Positions 1-9,137 of a DNA stretch of 64,000 bases are shown piece after piece (the stretch's first letter is position 1; every line of letters begins with the position of its first letter). A model generated the notes under the pieces. That model searched no databases, was not told the DNA's origin, and saw only the letters and a list, made by a program, of their open reading frames with translations. Source of the DNA: Gemmatimonadota bacterium (GTDB taxonomy: Bacteria; Gemmatimonadota; Gemmatimonadetes; Longimicrobiales; Gaopeijiaceae); the NCBI GenBank assembly GCA_016209885.1, contig JACQVF010000097.1, positions 1-64,000 on the forward strand, written 5' to 3'. A program made the translations under genes and the position numbers.

Positions 1-530
1 ATGTAGACGATGCCGCGCTCGCACTCGGCGATGTTGAAGTCGGCCGCCTGGAGGAGGCGCACCAGGATGTACTCGACGACCTCGCCGACGTAGCCCGCCT
101 CGGTGAGCGTGGTGGCGTCGGCGATGGTGAAGGGCACCCGCAGCATCTTGGCCAGGGTCTGGGCCAGCAGCGTCTTGCCGGAGCCGGTGGGACCGATGAG
201 CAGGATGTTCGCCTTGTCGATCTCGACCTCGTCGAGCACGCCCTGGTGGTTCACCCGCTTGTAGTGGTTGTAGACCGCCACCGACAGGCTCTTCTTCGCG
301 TGCTCCTGGCCGATCACATACTCGTCGAGGATCGCCTTGATCTCCGTTGGCGTCGGGCTGGGGACTATCGTCTCCGCCGCTTCGCGCTCCTCTTCTTCCG
401 CCAGAATCTCATTGCAGAGCGCGATGCACTCGTTGCAGATGTAGACCGAGGGCCCGGAGATGAACTTCTTGACGCTGTCTTTCGACTTCCCGCAGAAGCT
501 GCAGCGGAGGTGCTTGTCGCTCGTCGGCAT
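1..530 (-). CDS. clpX: ATP-dependent Clp protease ATP-binding subunit ClpX (N-terminal part)
   Basis: ClpX is the AAA+ unfoldase that feeds substrates into the ClpP chamber. The first 176 residues are present; the gene continues beyond the left edge. The N-terminal zinc-binding domain shows Cys10, Cys13, Cys32 and Cys35 (CSFC...CNEC). The Walker A motif GPTGSGKT is at residues 113-120, followed by the family-typical segment EAGYVGEDVE. The ATG at 530 starts [15 protein letters not shown], as expected for ClpX. It lies 55 bases downstream of clpP on the same strand, the usual tig-clpP-clpX order, so co-transcription is likely. No defect is visible in the part seen. Confidence 0.97.
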   Translation of the reverse strand, partial: MPTSDKHLRCSFCGKSKDSVKKFISGPSVYICNECIALCNEILAEEEEREAAETIVPSPTPTEIKAILDEYVIGQEHAKKSLSVAVYNHYKRVNHQGVLDEVEIDKANILLIGPTGSGKTLLAQTLAKMLRVPFTIADATTLTEAGYVGEVVEYILVRLLQAADFNIAECERGIVY

Positions 531-585
531 CGTCTCGTCCCCAGTAGCGGCGGACCGGCGGGTCAGTGGAAGCGCATCACGAGCG

Positions 586-1206
586 CTACGGTGCTTTCCT
601 CGGCCCCTGCCGCCCATCCAGCTTCGTGGGCGTCAGCACGTTGTCGATGAGCCCGTACTCCTTCGCCTCGGGCGGGCTCATGAAACGGTCGCGATCCACG
701 TCTTCCGCGACCTTCTCCACCGGCTGGCCGGTATGGACGGCCAGGAGCTCGTTCAGCCGCTCGCGGGCATAGAGGATCTCCTTGGCCTGAATCTCGATGT
801 CCGCTGCGGTGCCCTGGCTGCCGCCCGACGGCTGGTGGATCATGATCCGCGAGTTCGGCAGCGCGTTGCGCTTGCCCTTCGTGCCCGCAGCCAGCAGGAA
901 CGCGCCCATGGAAGCGGCCAGCCCCACGCAGAAGGTCACGATGGGCGCCCGCAGGAACTGCATCGTGTCGTAGATCGCGAGCCCCGAGTAGACGCTGCCG
1001 CCCGGGCAGTTGATGTAGAGATAGACCTCTTTCTCTGGATCCTCGGCGTCCAGGAAGAGGAGTTGCGCAATGATGATGTTCGCCACGTTGTCGTCGATCG
1101 GCGAACCCAGGAACACGATCCGGTCCATGAGGAGCCGGCTGAAGATGTCGTAGCTCCGCTCCCCGCGGCTCGTGCGCTCGATGACGTAAGGCGGGTAAAT
1201 AGGCAT
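586..1206 (-). CDS. clpP: ATP-dependent Clp protease proteolytic subunit ClpP
   Basis: ClpP is the cytoplasmic serine peptidase that forms the tetradecameric chamber used by ClpX. The 206-residue length is normal. The catalytic triad is visible as Ser99 (in [14 protein letters not shown]), His124 (in MIHQPSGG) and Asp173. The start [17 protein letters not shown] is typical, with a short or absent propeptide. It sits 11 bases after the tig stop and 55 bases before clpX, consistent with one transcript. Confidence 0.97.
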   Translation of the reverse strand: MPIYPPYVIERTSRGERSYDIFSRLLMDRIVFLGSPIDDNVANIIIAQLLFLDAEDPEKEVYLYINCPGGSVYSGLAIYDTMQFLRAPIVTFCVGLAASMGAFLLAAGTKGKRNALPNSRIMIHQPSGGSQGTAADIEIQAKEILYARERLNELLAVHTGQPVEKVAEDVDRDRFMSPPEAKEYGLIDNVLTPTKLDGRQGPRKAP

Positions 1207-1217
1207 ACCCTCTGGTT

Positions 1218-2513
1218 TCAGGTTTCGCGCGGTCTCTCGTCCACGATCTCGGACTGCGCCTTGAGCAGCTCGAAAACCTTGTCCTCGGTAATCTCGCGCC
1301 CGATCGCCTCGATGCGCTGCGCGCGCTGAAGCTGGGCGCGCACCTCCGACGCCGAGCGCCCGGCGCGCTGGGCGATCTGCTGAATGCGAGCCTCGACCTC
1401 CTCGTCGCTGGTCAGGAGCGCTTGCGTCTCGGCGATGCGGTCGATGAGAAGGGCCCGCTTGACCTGGCGCTCGGCGTCCGCGCGAAGCGCGGCGCGCGCT
1501 TCCTGGATCCGCTGCTCTGGCACGCCTTCCGGACTGCCGAGCACGCGATCCAGGTAGCGTTCCACCATGGACTCCGGGACCTCGAAGGCGTTCGCTTCCA
1601 GGAGCAGGTCCACGAGCTGCGCCCGCACGGCCGCCTCCTCCCGATCCCGAGCCTCGTGCTCCAGGTCGCGCGCGATCCGGCCGCGCAGGTCGTCGACTCC
1701 CGTGAACTCCCCGAGGGAGCGGGCGAACTCATCATCCAGCTCGGGGATCTCGCGGACCTTGCGCGAAAGCAGCGTGATCCGGAGCCGTTGCTCCTTGCCC
1801 CGCCGCCCCTCGTCCGGGAAGTCGTCGGGGAAGCGCACGGTGAATTCGCCGGAGTTCCGCGGCTCGAGGGTGAGGATGCCAGCCTCGACGTCCGGGAGCG
1901 CGTCTCCCGCACCCAGCACCAGCTCGTACGTTCGCGTCTCGCCCGCCGCGCCATCGGCGTCCACCGGCGCCATCTCCACGGAGACCAAATCCTCCAGCTG
2001 CGGTCGGCCGTCCTCCGCCGGGCGCCAGACCCCCTGCTCCTCCCGAAGGCGCTGGACCACGCGCTCCACCTGCGTCTCGTCCACGCTGAGGACAGGGCGC
2101 CCCACCCGGAAACCGCCGAGCCGCCCCACCTGGATCTCCGGCGCGACGTCGAATGAGACGGCGAACGTGAGGTCGCGCTCCGGCTCGTAATCCACTGCTT
2201 CGATGCGGCCCTCGCTGATGGGCCGGAGCGACTCACGCCGCAACGCCTCCCGATACGCCTCGCCGATCACCTTGTCCAGCGTCTCACGGCGCAGCGCCTC
2301 GCCGTAGCGTTTCTCCACCAGGTCCGCGGGCACCCGCCCCTTGCGGAAACCTGGAAGCTTGAGCCGCCCGGCGAGGTCGCGGGCAATCTCGCGGCGCGCG
2401 GCCTCCACCGCGACTGCGGGCACCCGGACGCTCACCCGGCGGTGCCACCGCTCCCGCTCCTCCACCGCCACCGCGATGTCTTCGATGTGAGACAGCTTGA
2501 GCGTCATCGCCAT
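1218..2513 (-). CDS. tig: Trigger factor
   Basis: Trigger factor is a ribosome-associated chaperone that meets nascent chains at the exit tunnel. The frame is open much further upstream, through the tRNA gene, but the ATG at 2513 gives [12 protein letters not shown] and a 431-residue protein, the usual length; an ATG two codons later is also possible. The ribosome-docking signature is present as [16 protein letters not shown] near residue 55. The middle domain resembles the FKBP-type region but is degenerate. The C-terminal part carries the conserved [13 protein letters not shown] and long chaperone-arm helices. First gene of the tig-clpP-clpX group. Confidence 0.95.
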   Translation of the reverse strand: MAMTLKLSHIEDIAVAVEERERWHRRVSVRVPAVAVEAARREIARDLAGRLKLPGFRKGRVPADLVEKRYGEALRRETLDKVIGEAYREALRRESLRPISEGRIEAVDYEPERDLTFAVSFDVAPEIQVGRLGGFRVGRPVLSVDETQVERVVQRLREEQGVWRPAEDGRPQLEDLVSVEMAPVDADGAAGETRTYELVLGAGDALPDVEAGILTLEPRNSGEFTVRFPDDFPDEGRRGKEQRLRITLLSRKVREIPELDDEFARSLGEFTGVDDLRGRIARDLEHEARDREEAAVRAQLVDLLLEANAFEVPESMVERYLDRVLGSPEGVPEQRIQEARAALRADAERQVKRALLIDRIAETQALLTSDEEVEARIQQIAQRAGRSASEVRAQLQRAQRIEAIGREITEDKVFELLKAQSEIVDERPRET

Positions 2514-2538
2514 ACGTGCCGTGCGTTTCGGGGGCGCA

Positions 2539-2620
2539 TGCGAAAGGGGGGACTCGAACCCCCACGGCCGGAGCCACGAGATCCTAAATCTCGCGCGTCT
2601 ACCAGTTCCGCCACTTTCGC
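2539..2620 (-). tRNA. tRNA-Leu (anticodon UAG)
   Basis: The minus strand folds as a type II tRNA. The 7-bp acceptor stem is GCGAAAG with CTTTCGC. The anticodon stem CGAGA/TCTCG encloses loop TTTAGGA, giving anticodon TAG (reads CUA). A 13-base variable arm follows, then a T arm GGGGG/CCCCC with loop TTCGAGT. The discriminator base is A and no CCA is encoded. The long variable arm together with the UAG anticodon identifies leucine. It lies 25 bases upstream of tig on the same strand. Confidence 0.93.
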
Positions 2621-2638
2621 AGGATCCACTGATGAAAA

Positions 2639-2666
2639 AGATAACCCTGCACCGTGGGCGGCTCAA
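2639..2666 (-). promoter_or_regulatory. Candidate sigma-70-type promoter for tRNA-Leu (and possibly tig)
   Basis: On the minus strand TTGAGC (2666-2661) is separated by 16 bases from TTATCT (2644-2639). The expected start is about ten bases before the tRNA 5' end at 2620. Both boxes match 4 of 6 consensus bases; the positional fit to the tRNA is the best support. Confidence 0.45.
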
Positions 2667-2732
2667 CTACAGATGGGGAAGGCGCGAAAGGCGCGGGCTC
2701 TACCTGGGTGGACCTCTTGGGTGGACCTCGAG

Positions 2733-2774
2733 AAAACGACGCGCGTCCCGGGTCCGCCCGACCCGGGACGCGCG
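2733..2774 (-). terminator. Rho-independent terminator after htrA
   Basis: A perfect 14-bp inverted repeat (2740-2753 with 2761-2774; core GCGTCCCGGGT) has a 7-base loop. On the minus strand it is followed by TCGTTTTCTC. It lies 25 bases beyond the htrA stop and separates htrA from tRNA-Leu. Confidence 0.85.
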
Positions 2775-2799
2775 CTCTCCTCAGACCGCGGCCGGCGCG

Positions 2800-4380
2800 T
2801 TACTGCGGAACTCGCACGTTGACGATCCGGCTCCGGCCGTCGGGGGTCTCCACCACCAGGGACACGACGTCGCCCGGCTTCGCAGACGACAGCACGCGCT
2901 TCACGTCTTCGGCGCCCGAGATCTCGCGGCCATTCAGCCTGAGGATCCGCACGGGTGCGCTGCCAAGGCCGTAACGCGCGGCGGGGCTGTACGGCGCGAC
3001 GCCGACGATCACCGCGCCGCCCGGTCTCTCGAAGCCGAGGCGCCGGGCCAGCTCGGGCGTCAGATCCTCCACCGCGATGCCGAGCTTCTCCTCCGCACGG
3101 CCGGAGCGCTCCGCCGTGGTCCGGGTCTCGGTGGTGAACGGCGCCTCGCCGAGACGAACCTCGATCTCCTGCGGCGCGCCGTTCCGGTAGAGCCGGAGCC
3201 TCACCGTGTCGCCCGGCTTGCGGCTGGCGATGCGCTGCTGAAGCTCGCCCGAACGCTCGACCGGCGCGCCGTCCACCGCCACCACGACGTCACCCGCCTT
3301 GAGCCCCCCTTGCTTCGCCGGGCTGTCATCGCCGCTGTAGTCGTTGATCAGGGCGCCGGCGACCCGCGGCAGCTTGTAGACCTCGGCATCCTCCGGGCTC
3401 ACTGTGGTGATCGACACGCCCAGCCACGCGCGGCGCACACGCCCGAACTCGATCAGGTCCCGCATGACCCGCCGGGCCAGTGTGATGGGGATCGCGAAGC
3501 CATAGCCCTCGTAGTAACCTGTCCGGCTCGCGATCGCCGAGTTGATCCCGATCACCTCGCCGCGAAGATTTACGAGGGGGCCGCCCGAGTTCCCGGGGTT
3601 GATCACCGCGTCCGTCTGAATGAAGTTCTCGATGGCGTAGTCCGCGAGCTGGTTGAACTGCTCGTCTCGGAGCAGCTCCCCGCGAATGATCGACAGGGGA
3701 CGGCCCTTCGCGCTGATGATCCCGGCAGTCACCGTATAGTCCAGCGAGCTGCCGCCGAACCCGGGGTTCCCGATGGCCAGCACCCACTCACCGACCCGCG
3801 CCGCGTCTGAATCGCCGAAGTTCACCGTCGGCAAGTTGCTCGCGTCGATCTTGATGACCGCAACGTCCGTGGTGGGATCCGTACCCACGACCTTGGCGCT
3901 GAACTCCCGACCGTCCCGCAGCCAGACCCGGATCTTCGCCGCGCCTGCCACCACGTGGTTGTTCGTCAGGACGTAGCCGTCCTGCGAGACGACGAACCCG
4001 CTCCCGCCCGCCATCTCGGGGATCGCCTGGCTGTCCTCGTCCAGGGGCGGGACGTCGAAGAACCGCCGGAACTCCTCCGGGATCTGAGGAAACGCACGCG
4101 CGTGCGGCGAGGCCTCGCGCAGGCGCTGGACCTCGATCCGCACCACCGCGGGGGTTACGGCCCCCGAAATCGCCTCAAACGCCCGGTTCAGCGCGAGCGC
4201 CGGGCCCAGGACGTCCTCCGGAATTGCGCTCGCGCTGCTGCGCGTGCTGCTCTGGGCCGCGGTGGGGCCTGCGTACGAGCCCGCGGTCCATTCCAACCCG
4301 CTGGCCAGTCCTACACCGAACAGGAAGGCCAGGGTGACGTAAAGAATCAGCTTCGTCTTCGCCTTCAGCGGATCTACCAT
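2800..4380 (-). CDS. DegP/HtrA-family periplasmic serine protease with two PDZ domains
   Basis: Exported quality-control protease of the trypsin-like HtrA family. Of its 526 residues, 11-30 form a signal or anchor segment. The protease domain has the triad His142 (LTNNHVV), Asp172 (TTDVAVIK) and Ser265 (NPGNSGGPL). Two PDZ domains follow, at roughly 300-400 and 430-525. The gene is 188 bases downstream of dnaK on the same strand and ends in a strong terminator, so it may be read from the dnaK promoter or its own. Family is certain; the DegP, DegQ or DegS role cannot be told from sequence alone. Confidence 0.94.
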   Translation of the reverse strand: MVDPLKAKTKLILYVTLAFLFGVGLASGLEWTAGSYAGPTAAQSSTRSSASAIPEDVLGPALALNRAFEAISGAVTPAVVRIEVQRLREASPHARAFPQIPEEFRRFFDVPPLDEDSQAIPEMAGGSGFVVSQDGYVLTNNHVVAGAAKIRVWLRDGREFSAKVVGTDPTTDVAVIKIDASNLPTVNFGDSDAARVGEWVLAIGNPGFGGSSLDYTVTAGIISAKGRPLSIIRGELLRDEQFNQLADYAIENFIQTDAVINPGNSGGPLVNLRGEVIGINSAIASRTGYYEGYGFAIPITLARRVMRDLIEFGRVRRAWLGVSITTVSPEDAEVYKLPRVAGALINDYSGDDSPAKQGGLKAGDVVVAVDGAPVERSGELQQRIASRKPGDTVRLRLYRNGAPQEIEVRLGEAPFTTETRTTAERSGRAEEKLGIAVEDLTPELARRLGFERPGGAVIVGVAPYSPAARYGLGSAPVRILRLNGREISGAEDVKRVLSSAKPGDVVSLVVETPDGRSRIVNVRVPQ

Positions 4381-4568
4381 GGAGGTCTCCTGTCTCGATC
4401 TTTGGTGAGCCTTGCCAGCTCACTCCGTGCAAAGACTACCCCGCTTCCGCGATCCCGGATCCCCCGCCCCCGCAGATTTGACGCTTCGGACGGACCCGGT
4501 CGTTGCCCGGGAACGGCGGGGGCCGTCACGCCTGTGGAGTCGATCGCGGCGCCCTTCGTGCGGCCGGC

Positions 4569-6533
4569 CTACTTCTCCTCGTCCATGATCTCGTAGTCGG
4601 CCTCTACGACTTCCTCCTCCTTCGACGGCGCTTCAGCCGCGGGCCCGGGGCCCCCGGGCGCCTCGCCACCTGCGCCACCTGCGCCACCTGCGCCACCTGC
4701 GCCACCTGCGCCACCTGCGCTTGCATCCTGGGCCTGGTAGATCTCCTGCCCGGCGGCGCTGAACGCCTGCATCAGCTCGTCGCGCGCCGCGCGGAGCTTT
4801 GAGGTGTCGAGATCCTGCTTGAGCGCCTCCTTCGACCGCTCCAGCGCGCCTTCCAGCCGTGACTTCGTGCCGGCGCTGAGCTTGTCGGCCCACTCCTTGG
4901 AGTCCTTCTCGACCTGGTAGATCAGGGAGTCGAGCTGATTCCGTGCCTCGACCTTATCGCGCCGCTTCCGGTCCTCCTCCGCGTGACGGTCGGCGTCCTT
5001 GACCATCCGGTCGATCTCCTGCTCATTGAGACCGCTGGACGCCTCGATCCGGACCTTCTGTTCCTTCGCCGTGGCCCGGTCCTTCGCGGAGACGTGCAGG
5101 ATACCGTTGGCGTCGATGTCGAACGTCACCTCGATCTGCGGCATCCCCCGGGGTGCCGGCGGGATCCCCGTGAGCTGGAACCGGCCGATGGTCCGGTTGT
5201 CCAGCGCCATCGGCCGCTCGCCCTGCAGCACGTGGATTTCCACCGTCGTCTGATGGTCTTCCGCCGTGGAGAAGATCTCCGTCTTCTTCGTGGGGATCGT
5301 GGTGTTGCGAGGGATGAGCACCGTCATGACGCCACCCAGCGTCTCGATCCCCAGCGACAGCGGCGTCACGTCCAGGAGCAGCACATCCTTCACCTCACCC
5401 GCGAGCACCGCGCCCTGGATGCCCGCGCCGACGGCCACCACCTCGTCCGGGTTCACACCCTTGTGCGGCTCCTTTCCGAAGAAGTCCCGCACGATCTGCT
5501 GGACCTTGGGGATCCGCGTCGAGCCGCCCACCAGGATCACCTCATCGATATCCGACGGCTTGAGCCCGCCATCCTTGAGAGCCTGCTCCATCGGCGGAAG
5601 GGTCCGCTGGATCAGATCGTCCACGAGCTGCTCGAACTTCGAGCGCGTGAGCGCATAGTTCAGATGCTTCGGACCTTCCTGCGTCGCCGTAATGAACGGC
5701 AGGTTGAGCTCCGTCTGCATCGTCGTGGACAGCTCCATCTTCGCCTTCTCCGCCGCCTCCTTCAGGCGCTGGAGCGCCATGGGATCCTTCGACAGGTCGA
5801 TCCCCTGGTCCCTCTTGAACTCGGCCACCAGCCAGTCGATGATCCGCTGGTCCAGGTCGTCGCCGCCCAGGTGCGTGTCCCCATTCGTCGCCTTCACCTC
5901 GAACACCCCGTCCCCGATCTCCAGGATCGAGATGTCGTACGTGCCGCCGCCCAGGTCGAACACCGCGATCCGCTCGTCCTTCTTCTTGTCCAGCCCGTAC
6001 GCCAGGGAGGCGGCCGTCGGCTCGTTGATGATCCGCAGCACCTCGAGCCCAGCGATGCGACCCGCGTCCTTCGTGGCCTGCCGCTGCGCGTCGTTGAAAT
6101 ACGCGGGCACCGTGATCACCGCCTGCGTCACCCGCTGCCCGAGGTAATCCTCCGCCGTCTGCTTCATTTTCTGCAAGATGATGGCCGAGATCTCCGGCGG
6201 CGTGAACGTGCGATCCACGTTCGCCAGGTGCACCATGACCCGATCTTCAGCGTCGCAGCGCACTTCGTAGGGAACCAGCCGGCGCTCGTGCTCGACCTCC
6301 GAGCAGCGCCGCCCCATGAAGCGCTTGATGGAGTAAACCGTGTTCTTCGGGTTCGTGATCGCCTGCCGGCGAGCGAGCTGCCCGACCAGCCGCTCCCCGT
6401 CCTTGCTGAACGCCACCACGGAAGGGGTTGTCCGCCCGCCCTCCGCGTTCGGGATCACGACGGGCTCGCCCCCCTCCATCACCGCCACCACCGAGTTCGT
6501 CGTACCCAAGTCGATGCCGATGACCTTGGCCAT
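4569..6533 (-). CDS. dnaK: Chaperone protein DnaK (Hsp70)
   Basis: Hsp70 ATPase that folds and refolds cytosolic proteins with DnaJ and GrpE. The ATG at 6533 gives [20 protein letters not shown], the universal DnaK N-terminus, preceded by AGGGGACGAGA as ribosome site; upstream in-frame codons are not needed. Length is 654 residues. Phosphate motifs IDLGTTNS and DLGGGTYD and the adenosine motif [11 protein letters not shown] are present. The disordered tail contains repeated GGA triplets and ends in acidic EIMDEEK, the usual DnaK terminus. No dnaJ, grpE or hrcA lies nearby, and no CIRCE inverted repeat is visible upstream. Confidence 0.97.
   Translation of the reverse strand: MAKVIGIDLGTTNSVVAVMEGGEPVVIPNAEGGRTTPSVVAFSKDGERLVGQLARRQAITNPKNTVYSIKRFMGRRCSEVEHERRLVPYEVRCDAEDRVMVHLANVDRTFTPPEISAIILQKMKQTAEDYLGQRVTQAVITVPAYFNDAQRQATKDAGRIAGLEVLRIINEPTAASLAYGLDKKKDERIAVFDLGGGTYDISILEIGDGVFEVKATNGDTHLGGDDLDQRIIDWLVAEFKRDQGIDLSKDPMALQRLKEAAEKAKMELSTTMQTELNLPFITATQEGPKHLNYALTRSKFEQLVDDLIQRTLPPMEQALKDGGLKPSDIDEVILVGGSTRIPKVQQIVRDFFGKEPHKGVNPDEVVAVGAGIQGAVLAGEVKDVLLLDVTPLSLGIETLGGVMTVLIPRNTTIPTKKTEIFSTAEDHQTTVEIHVLQGERPMALDNRTIGRFQLTGIPPAPRGMPQIEVTFDIDANGILHVSAKDRATAKEQKVRIEASSGLNEQEIDRMVKDADRHAEEDRKRRDKVEARNQLDSLIYQVEKDSKEWADKLSAGTKSRLEGALERSKEALKQDLDTSKLRAARDELMQAFSAAGQEIYQAQDASAGGAGGAGGAGGAGGAGGEAPGGPGPAAEAPSKEEEVVEADYEIMDEEK
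4662..4720. repeat. Nine-base tandem repeat inside the dnaK tail
   Basis: Five exact copies of TGCGCCACC (4671-4715) plus partial flanking copies. On the coding strand each unit gives Gly-Gly-Ala in the linker before the acidic C-terminus of DnaK. Unit length is a multiple of three, so copy-number change keeps the frame. Confidence 0.9.
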
Positions 6534-6735
6534 TCTCGTCCCCTGTGCTGTCGCTGCACCGTTCGCCTCCCCTCGGAAGGCCGCCCCGGCGCCGGGCAAA
6601 GACCTCCCCTACCTATGGGCTTGCAACCCTCGTGCCTCGATTCACCGCGCCTTCGCGCCGCCATTTTGGCGCCTGGCGCCCCTCCACTGCCAGCATGGCG
6701 CACCGCGGCGAGCGAGCTGCCACGGCGGAACCGAT

Positions 6736-6765
6736 TTGACAGCCTTCCTGCGGCGGGAATATCGT
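6736..6765 (+). promoter_or_regulatory. Candidate promoter of the rhomboid gene
   Basis: A perfect TTGACA (6736-6741) is followed after 18 bases by TATCGT (6760-6765). The rhomboid ATG begins at 6794, giving a short leader. The 260-base gap to dnaK must also hold the dnaK promoter, which I could not pinpoint. Confidence 0.55.
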
Positions 6766-6793
6766 TGGCAACCCCATCCGGACCGGGAGCTCG

Positions 6794-7564
6794 ATGGTTC
6801 CACTCTACGACGAGAATCCTACCGAGATCCTTCCGATCTTCACGATCGGGGTGATCGCGGCCGCCGTGGTCGTCTGGGTCTACGCGCAGGGGGCAGGCTT
6901 TTCCCCGGAGGCGCTGGCCAGCTCGGTCTGCGCCCTCGGGATGATCCCGGCGGAGATCACCGGCCGGACGGGGGGCTACGAGGGCGTCCGCTTCGGAGCG
7001 GGGCTCGTTTGTCGGTTCGACGACGTGAGGTGGGTGACCCTGGTGACGTCCATGTTCCTGCACGGGAGCTGGATGCACCTGATCGGGAACATGTGGTTCC
7101 TGTGGATCTTCGGGAACAACGTCGAGGATTCCGTGGGCCACCTGCGGTTCCTGCTTTTCTACCTGGTGTGCGGTCTGGCGGCCGGGGCCGCGCATCTGGT
7201 TTCGGCGCCGGGGTCTCCGGTGCCGACGGTAGGCGCGTCCGGGGCGATCAGCGGGGTCATGGGCGCCTACCTCGTGCTCTACCCGAGGGTCCGGGTCTTC
7301 ACGCTCTTCGTCTTCGTGTTCTTCGTCCGCGTCTTTCCGGTGCCCGCGTGGTTGATCCTTGGCGAATGGCTGGTGGTGCAGGTGCTATCGTCCATGGCGG
7401 ATCCGCTGCCGGGGGGCGGCGGCGTGGCGTTCTGGGCGCACATCGGCGGCTTCGGCGCGGGCGTCGCGCTGGTGAAGCTGTTCGAGAACCCGGCGCTCAC
7501 GCGGGCGAAGCGATCGCGTGTGAAGCTCGAGCGGCGCGATATCCCGCACGGCGGGTGGTGGTGA
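6794..7564 (+). CDS. Rhomboid-family intramembrane serine protease
   Basis: Membrane protease that cuts transmembrane substrates within the bilayer. The 256 residues contain about six hydrophobic segments. The catalytic serine is Ser149 in GASGAISG and the paired histidine is His216 in WAHIGGFGAG. The conserved HGSWMHLIGNMWFLWIFG segment (residues 90-107) matches the oxyanion-loop region of the family. The ATG at 6794 sits just downstream of a TTGACA promoter candidate. It is divergent from dnaK and 40 bases before the nucleoside transporter gene. Substrates are unknown. Confidence 0.93.
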   Translation: MVPLYDENPTEILPIFTIGVIAAAVVVWVYAQGAGFSPEALASSVCALGMIPAEITGRTGGYEGVRFGAGLVCRFDDVRWVTLVTSMFLHGSWMHLIGNMWFLWIFGNNVEDSVGHLRFLLFYLVCGLAAGAAHLVSAPGSPVPTVGASGAISGVMGAYLVLYPRVRVFTLFVFVFFVRVFPVPAWLILGEWLVVQVLSSMADPLPGGGGVAFWAHIGGFGAGVALVKLFENPALTRAKRSRVKLERRDIPHGGWW

Positions 7565-7604
7565 TCGCCCGCGGGCGGTTCCATCGAGCTCGGGGGCGCG
7601 ATCC

Positions 7605-9137
7605 ATGAGACGACCGAGCCGAAAGCTGGCTGCGTTGTGGCTTCTCGCGGGAGTCCTGCTCGGCGCGGGGATCGGAGGTTCGCTGCAGGGTCGCGCTTCC
7701 GCCGCGGCGGTGCAGGAGAGGGGAGACACTGCGGTGGTGGGCGGTTCGTCCGCAGCGCCTTCTCCGGTGGTGCAGGCGGGAGCGGCCGGCGCGGCAGTCC
7801 GGCAGGCGCGGGCTGAGGCGTCGGTGCCGTTCAGCCAGCGGCTGCCCTCCGTATTGGGTCTGGGGGCCATGGTGTTCCTGGCCTGGCTCGCGAGCGTGGA
7901 CCGGCGGGCGGTTCCCTGGCGCGTGGTCCTCTGGGGGACCGCGCTGCAACTCCTTTTCGGAATCTTCATCCTGAAGACGCCGGCGGGCGAGCAGATCTTT
8001 GCGTGGGTGAACCGCGTGGTGGTCGCGCTGCTCTCCTTCACCGTGGACGGTGCGCGCTTCATCTTCGGCGACCTGGTGTTCAACAACGTGCCGGTGGGTG
8101 AGGGGGTGGCTGCCACGAACGCGCCGATTGTTGCGACGCCGGGCCGAGTTGCGCGCACGGGCGCGTTTTTTGCCTTCAACGTCCTGCCCACGATCATCTT
8201 CTTCTCGTCCCTGATGACGGTGCTCTACCACCTGGGGATCATGCAGGTCGTGGTGAAGGCGTTCGCGTGGGCGATGCAGCGGACGATGAGGACGTCCGGG
8301 GCGGAAACGCTGTCGACGGCGGGGAACATCTTCGTCGGGCAGACGGAGGCACCGCTTCTGGTCAAGCCGTTCGTGGCGACCATGACGCGGTCCGAGCTCA
8401 TGGCGGTGATGACCGCTGGCTTCGCGACGGTCGCCGGCGGCGTGATGGCGGCGTACGTGGGGATGCTCGTGGCGTATTTCCCCGACATCGCCGGCCACCT
8501 GATGGCGGCGTCGGTCATGTCCGCGCCGGCGGCCCTCGTCATGGCCAAGACCATAGTGCCGGAGAAGGAGGAGTCGGTCACGGCGGGCACGCTGAAGCTC
8601 GCGTTGGAGAAACCGGATGTGAACGTGATCGACGCGGCGTCGCGGGGCGCCGGCGAGGGGTTACACCTCGCGCTGAACGTGGCCGCCATGCTGCTGGCCT
8701 TCATCGCCCTAATCGCGCTGCTCAACTCGCTGCTCGGGTGGGCGGGGGGGTTGGTGGGGGCGGAAGGGCTGACCCTGGAGCGCGTCTTCGGGTGGGCCAT
8801 GGCGCCGCTGGCGTGGATCATGGGCGTCTCGTGGGCGGATGCACCGGCGGTCGGCGCGCTCATCGGGGTGAAGACGGTAGTGAATGAGTTCGTCGCCTAC
8901 CTCCAGCTCGCGAACCTGTTGGGTGCCGGCACACCCCTCGAGCCGCGGTCCGTGATCATTGCCACGTACGCTCTGTGCGGGTTCGCGAACTTCTCGTCCA
9001 TCGCGATCCAGATCGGCGGGATCGGGGGGATCGCGCCGTCGCGGCGCCACGATCTGTCGGCCCTCGGGCTGCGGGCGATGATCGCAGGTTCCCTGGCGGC
9101 GTTCCAGACCGCGACGGTCGCCGGGATCCTGGTGTGA
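7605..9137 (+). CDS. Concentrative nucleoside transporter (NupC/CNT family)
   Basis: Ion-coupled nucleoside importer of the inner membrane. It has 510 residues with many hydrophobic helices; the CNT signature GQTEAPLLVKP is visible in the middle, with the gate and nucleoside-recognition domains around it. About 75 residues precede the conserved core and contain a signal-like hydrophobic segment, longer than in E. coli NupC. The stop overlaps the GTG of the purine nucleoside phosphorylase gene, so uptake and breakdown of nucleosides are coupled. The cation used cannot be read from the sequence. Confidence 0.93.
   Translation: MRRPSRKLAALWLLAGVLLGAGIGGSLQGRASAAAVQERGDTAVVGGSSAAPSPVVQAGAAGAAVRQARAEASVPFSQRLPSVLGLGAMVFLAWLASVDRRAVPWRVVLWGTALQLLFGIFILKTPAGEQIFAWVNRVVVALLSFTVDGARFIFGDLVFNNVPVGEGVAATNAPIVATPGRVARTGAFFAFNVLPTIIFFSSLMTVLYHLGIMQVVVKAFAWAMQRTMRTSGAETLSTAGNIFVGQTEAPLLVKPFVATMTRSELMAVMTAGFATVAGGVMAAYVGMLVAYFPDIAGHLMAASVMSAPAALVMAKTIVPEKEESVTAGTLKLALEKPDVNVIDAASRGAGEGLHLALNVAAMLLAFIALIALLNSLLGWAGGLVGAEGLTLERVFGWAMAPLAWIMGVSWADAPAVGALIGVKTVVNEFVAYLQLANLLGAGTPLEPRSVIIATYALCGFANFSSIAIQIGGIGGIAPSRRHDLSALGLRAMIAGSLAAFQTATVAGILV

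Noticed and set aside
2514-2666. Upstream extension of the trigger factor frame
   Set aside because: It reads through the tRNA-Leu gene; the trigger factor N-terminus begins at 2513.
6534-6793. CIRCE or another heat-shock operator before dnaK
   Set aside because: No GCACTC-type inverted repeat or other known heat-shock box was found in the gap.
4983-6854. A 623-codon open frame on the plus strand opposite dnaK
   Set aside because: It is the mirror of a strongly conserved gene, rich in Arg, His and Leu, and has no recognisable domain; high GC explains the lack of stops.
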